DNA from: Clostridiales bacterium | Lineage (GTDB): Bacteria; Bacillota; Clostridia; Christensenellales; DUVY01 | Reading direction: 5' to 3' | NCBI GenBank assembly: GCA_031290295.1 | Contig: JAITNT010000077.1 | Coordinates: 1-5,817, forward strand | DNA length: 5,817 bases | In this document: piece by piece, positions 5,712-5,817 of the stretch | How the letters are laid out: each line of letters opens with the position of its first letter | Numbering within the stretch: the first letter of the stretch is position 1 | Position numbers and translations under genes: made by a program | The notes under the pieces: generated by a model | The model's database searches: none | Told to the model about the DNA's origin: nothing | Seen by the model: the letters and a program-made list of their open reading frames with translations, nothing else

Positions 5712-5817
5712 TTAGGATTTCAGCAAGAGGTTCTTCCAAATATTCTGCCAGTCCCTCGTGTACTTGCCCTGTATTCTTACGTCGCGGTAGTACATCATGG
5801 TGTTCAGCTTCATTCTC
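5712..5817 (-). CDS. C-terminal 34 residues of an unrecognised protein (cut by window edge)
   Basis: The minus-strand frame entering from the right edge ends with a TAA at 5714-5712. The visible tail begins RMKLNTMMYYRDVRIQGKY and continues through a Trp-containing basic stretch (W23, W27) to LLLKS. It is rich in Lys, Arg, Tyr and Trp, and its codons resemble those of the other genes here. A terminator lies 33 bases downstream, which fits a gene end. I do not recognise the family from this short tail. A second frame is open to 5683, but it has rarer codons and would run into the terminator region, so I prefer this one. Confidence 0.55.
   Translation of the reverse strand, partial: RMKLNTMMYYRDVRIQGKYTRDWQNIWKNLLLKS

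Noticed and set aside
5683..5817. Alternative minus-strand frame at the right edge ending at 5683
   Set aside because: It uses rarer codons such as CTA, CGA and ATA, and ends inside the TATAAT next to the terminator. The frame ending at 5712 fits the gene end better.

Overview
The window reads as ordinary chromosomal DNA of a Gram-positive, low-to-mid GC bacterium of the Firmicutes/Clostridia type, probably an uncultured gut or environmental clostridium (inference). The grounds are strong GGAGG-like ribosome binding sites, sigma-A-type promoters, compact Rho-independent terminators, a DNA polymerase I whose proofreading domain has lost its catalytic residues, and a polA-coaE gene order. In Bacillus the comparable order is polA-mutM-coaE. 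All supported genes lie on the minus strand, so transcription runs from high to low coordinates. No mobile element, CRISPR array, tRNA or rRNA was seen.

Layout in order of transcription. At the right edge (5712-5817) is the last 34 codons of an unrecognised gene, closed by a good hairpin-plus-T-run terminator (5626-5678). Next is a PaaI-like hotdog thioesterase (5084-5602), whose ribosome binding site begins just after that T-run. A 155-base gap carries a promoter for a one-gene HU (DNA-binding protein) unit at 4653-4928, which ends in a terminator at 4584-4627. The 318-base gap 4335-4652 holds that terminator, two more inverted repeats, a plus-strand TATAAT with no partner gene, and a well-formed minus-strand promoter (4390-4418). 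That promoter overlaps a palindrome resembling a Fur/PerR-family box.

The promoter drives a 477-residue membrane-anchored protein of unknown function (2901-4334). The protein has degenerate modules of about 65 residues, two of them with an HVHxxxC motif. With no terminator in the 50-base gap, transcription probably continues into polA (274-2850) and then coaE (1-264, cut by the window edge). The coaE ribosome binding site overlaps the polA stop codon.

The best-understood genes are housekeeping: DNA repair and Okazaki-fragment processing (polA), the last step of coenzyme A synthesis (coaE), nucleoid packaging (hup) and acyl-CoA hydrolysis (thioesterase). The least understood and most interesting part is the repeat protein with its possible metal-linked motif and regulatory site. 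I did not find convincing evidence of a new multi-gene system.
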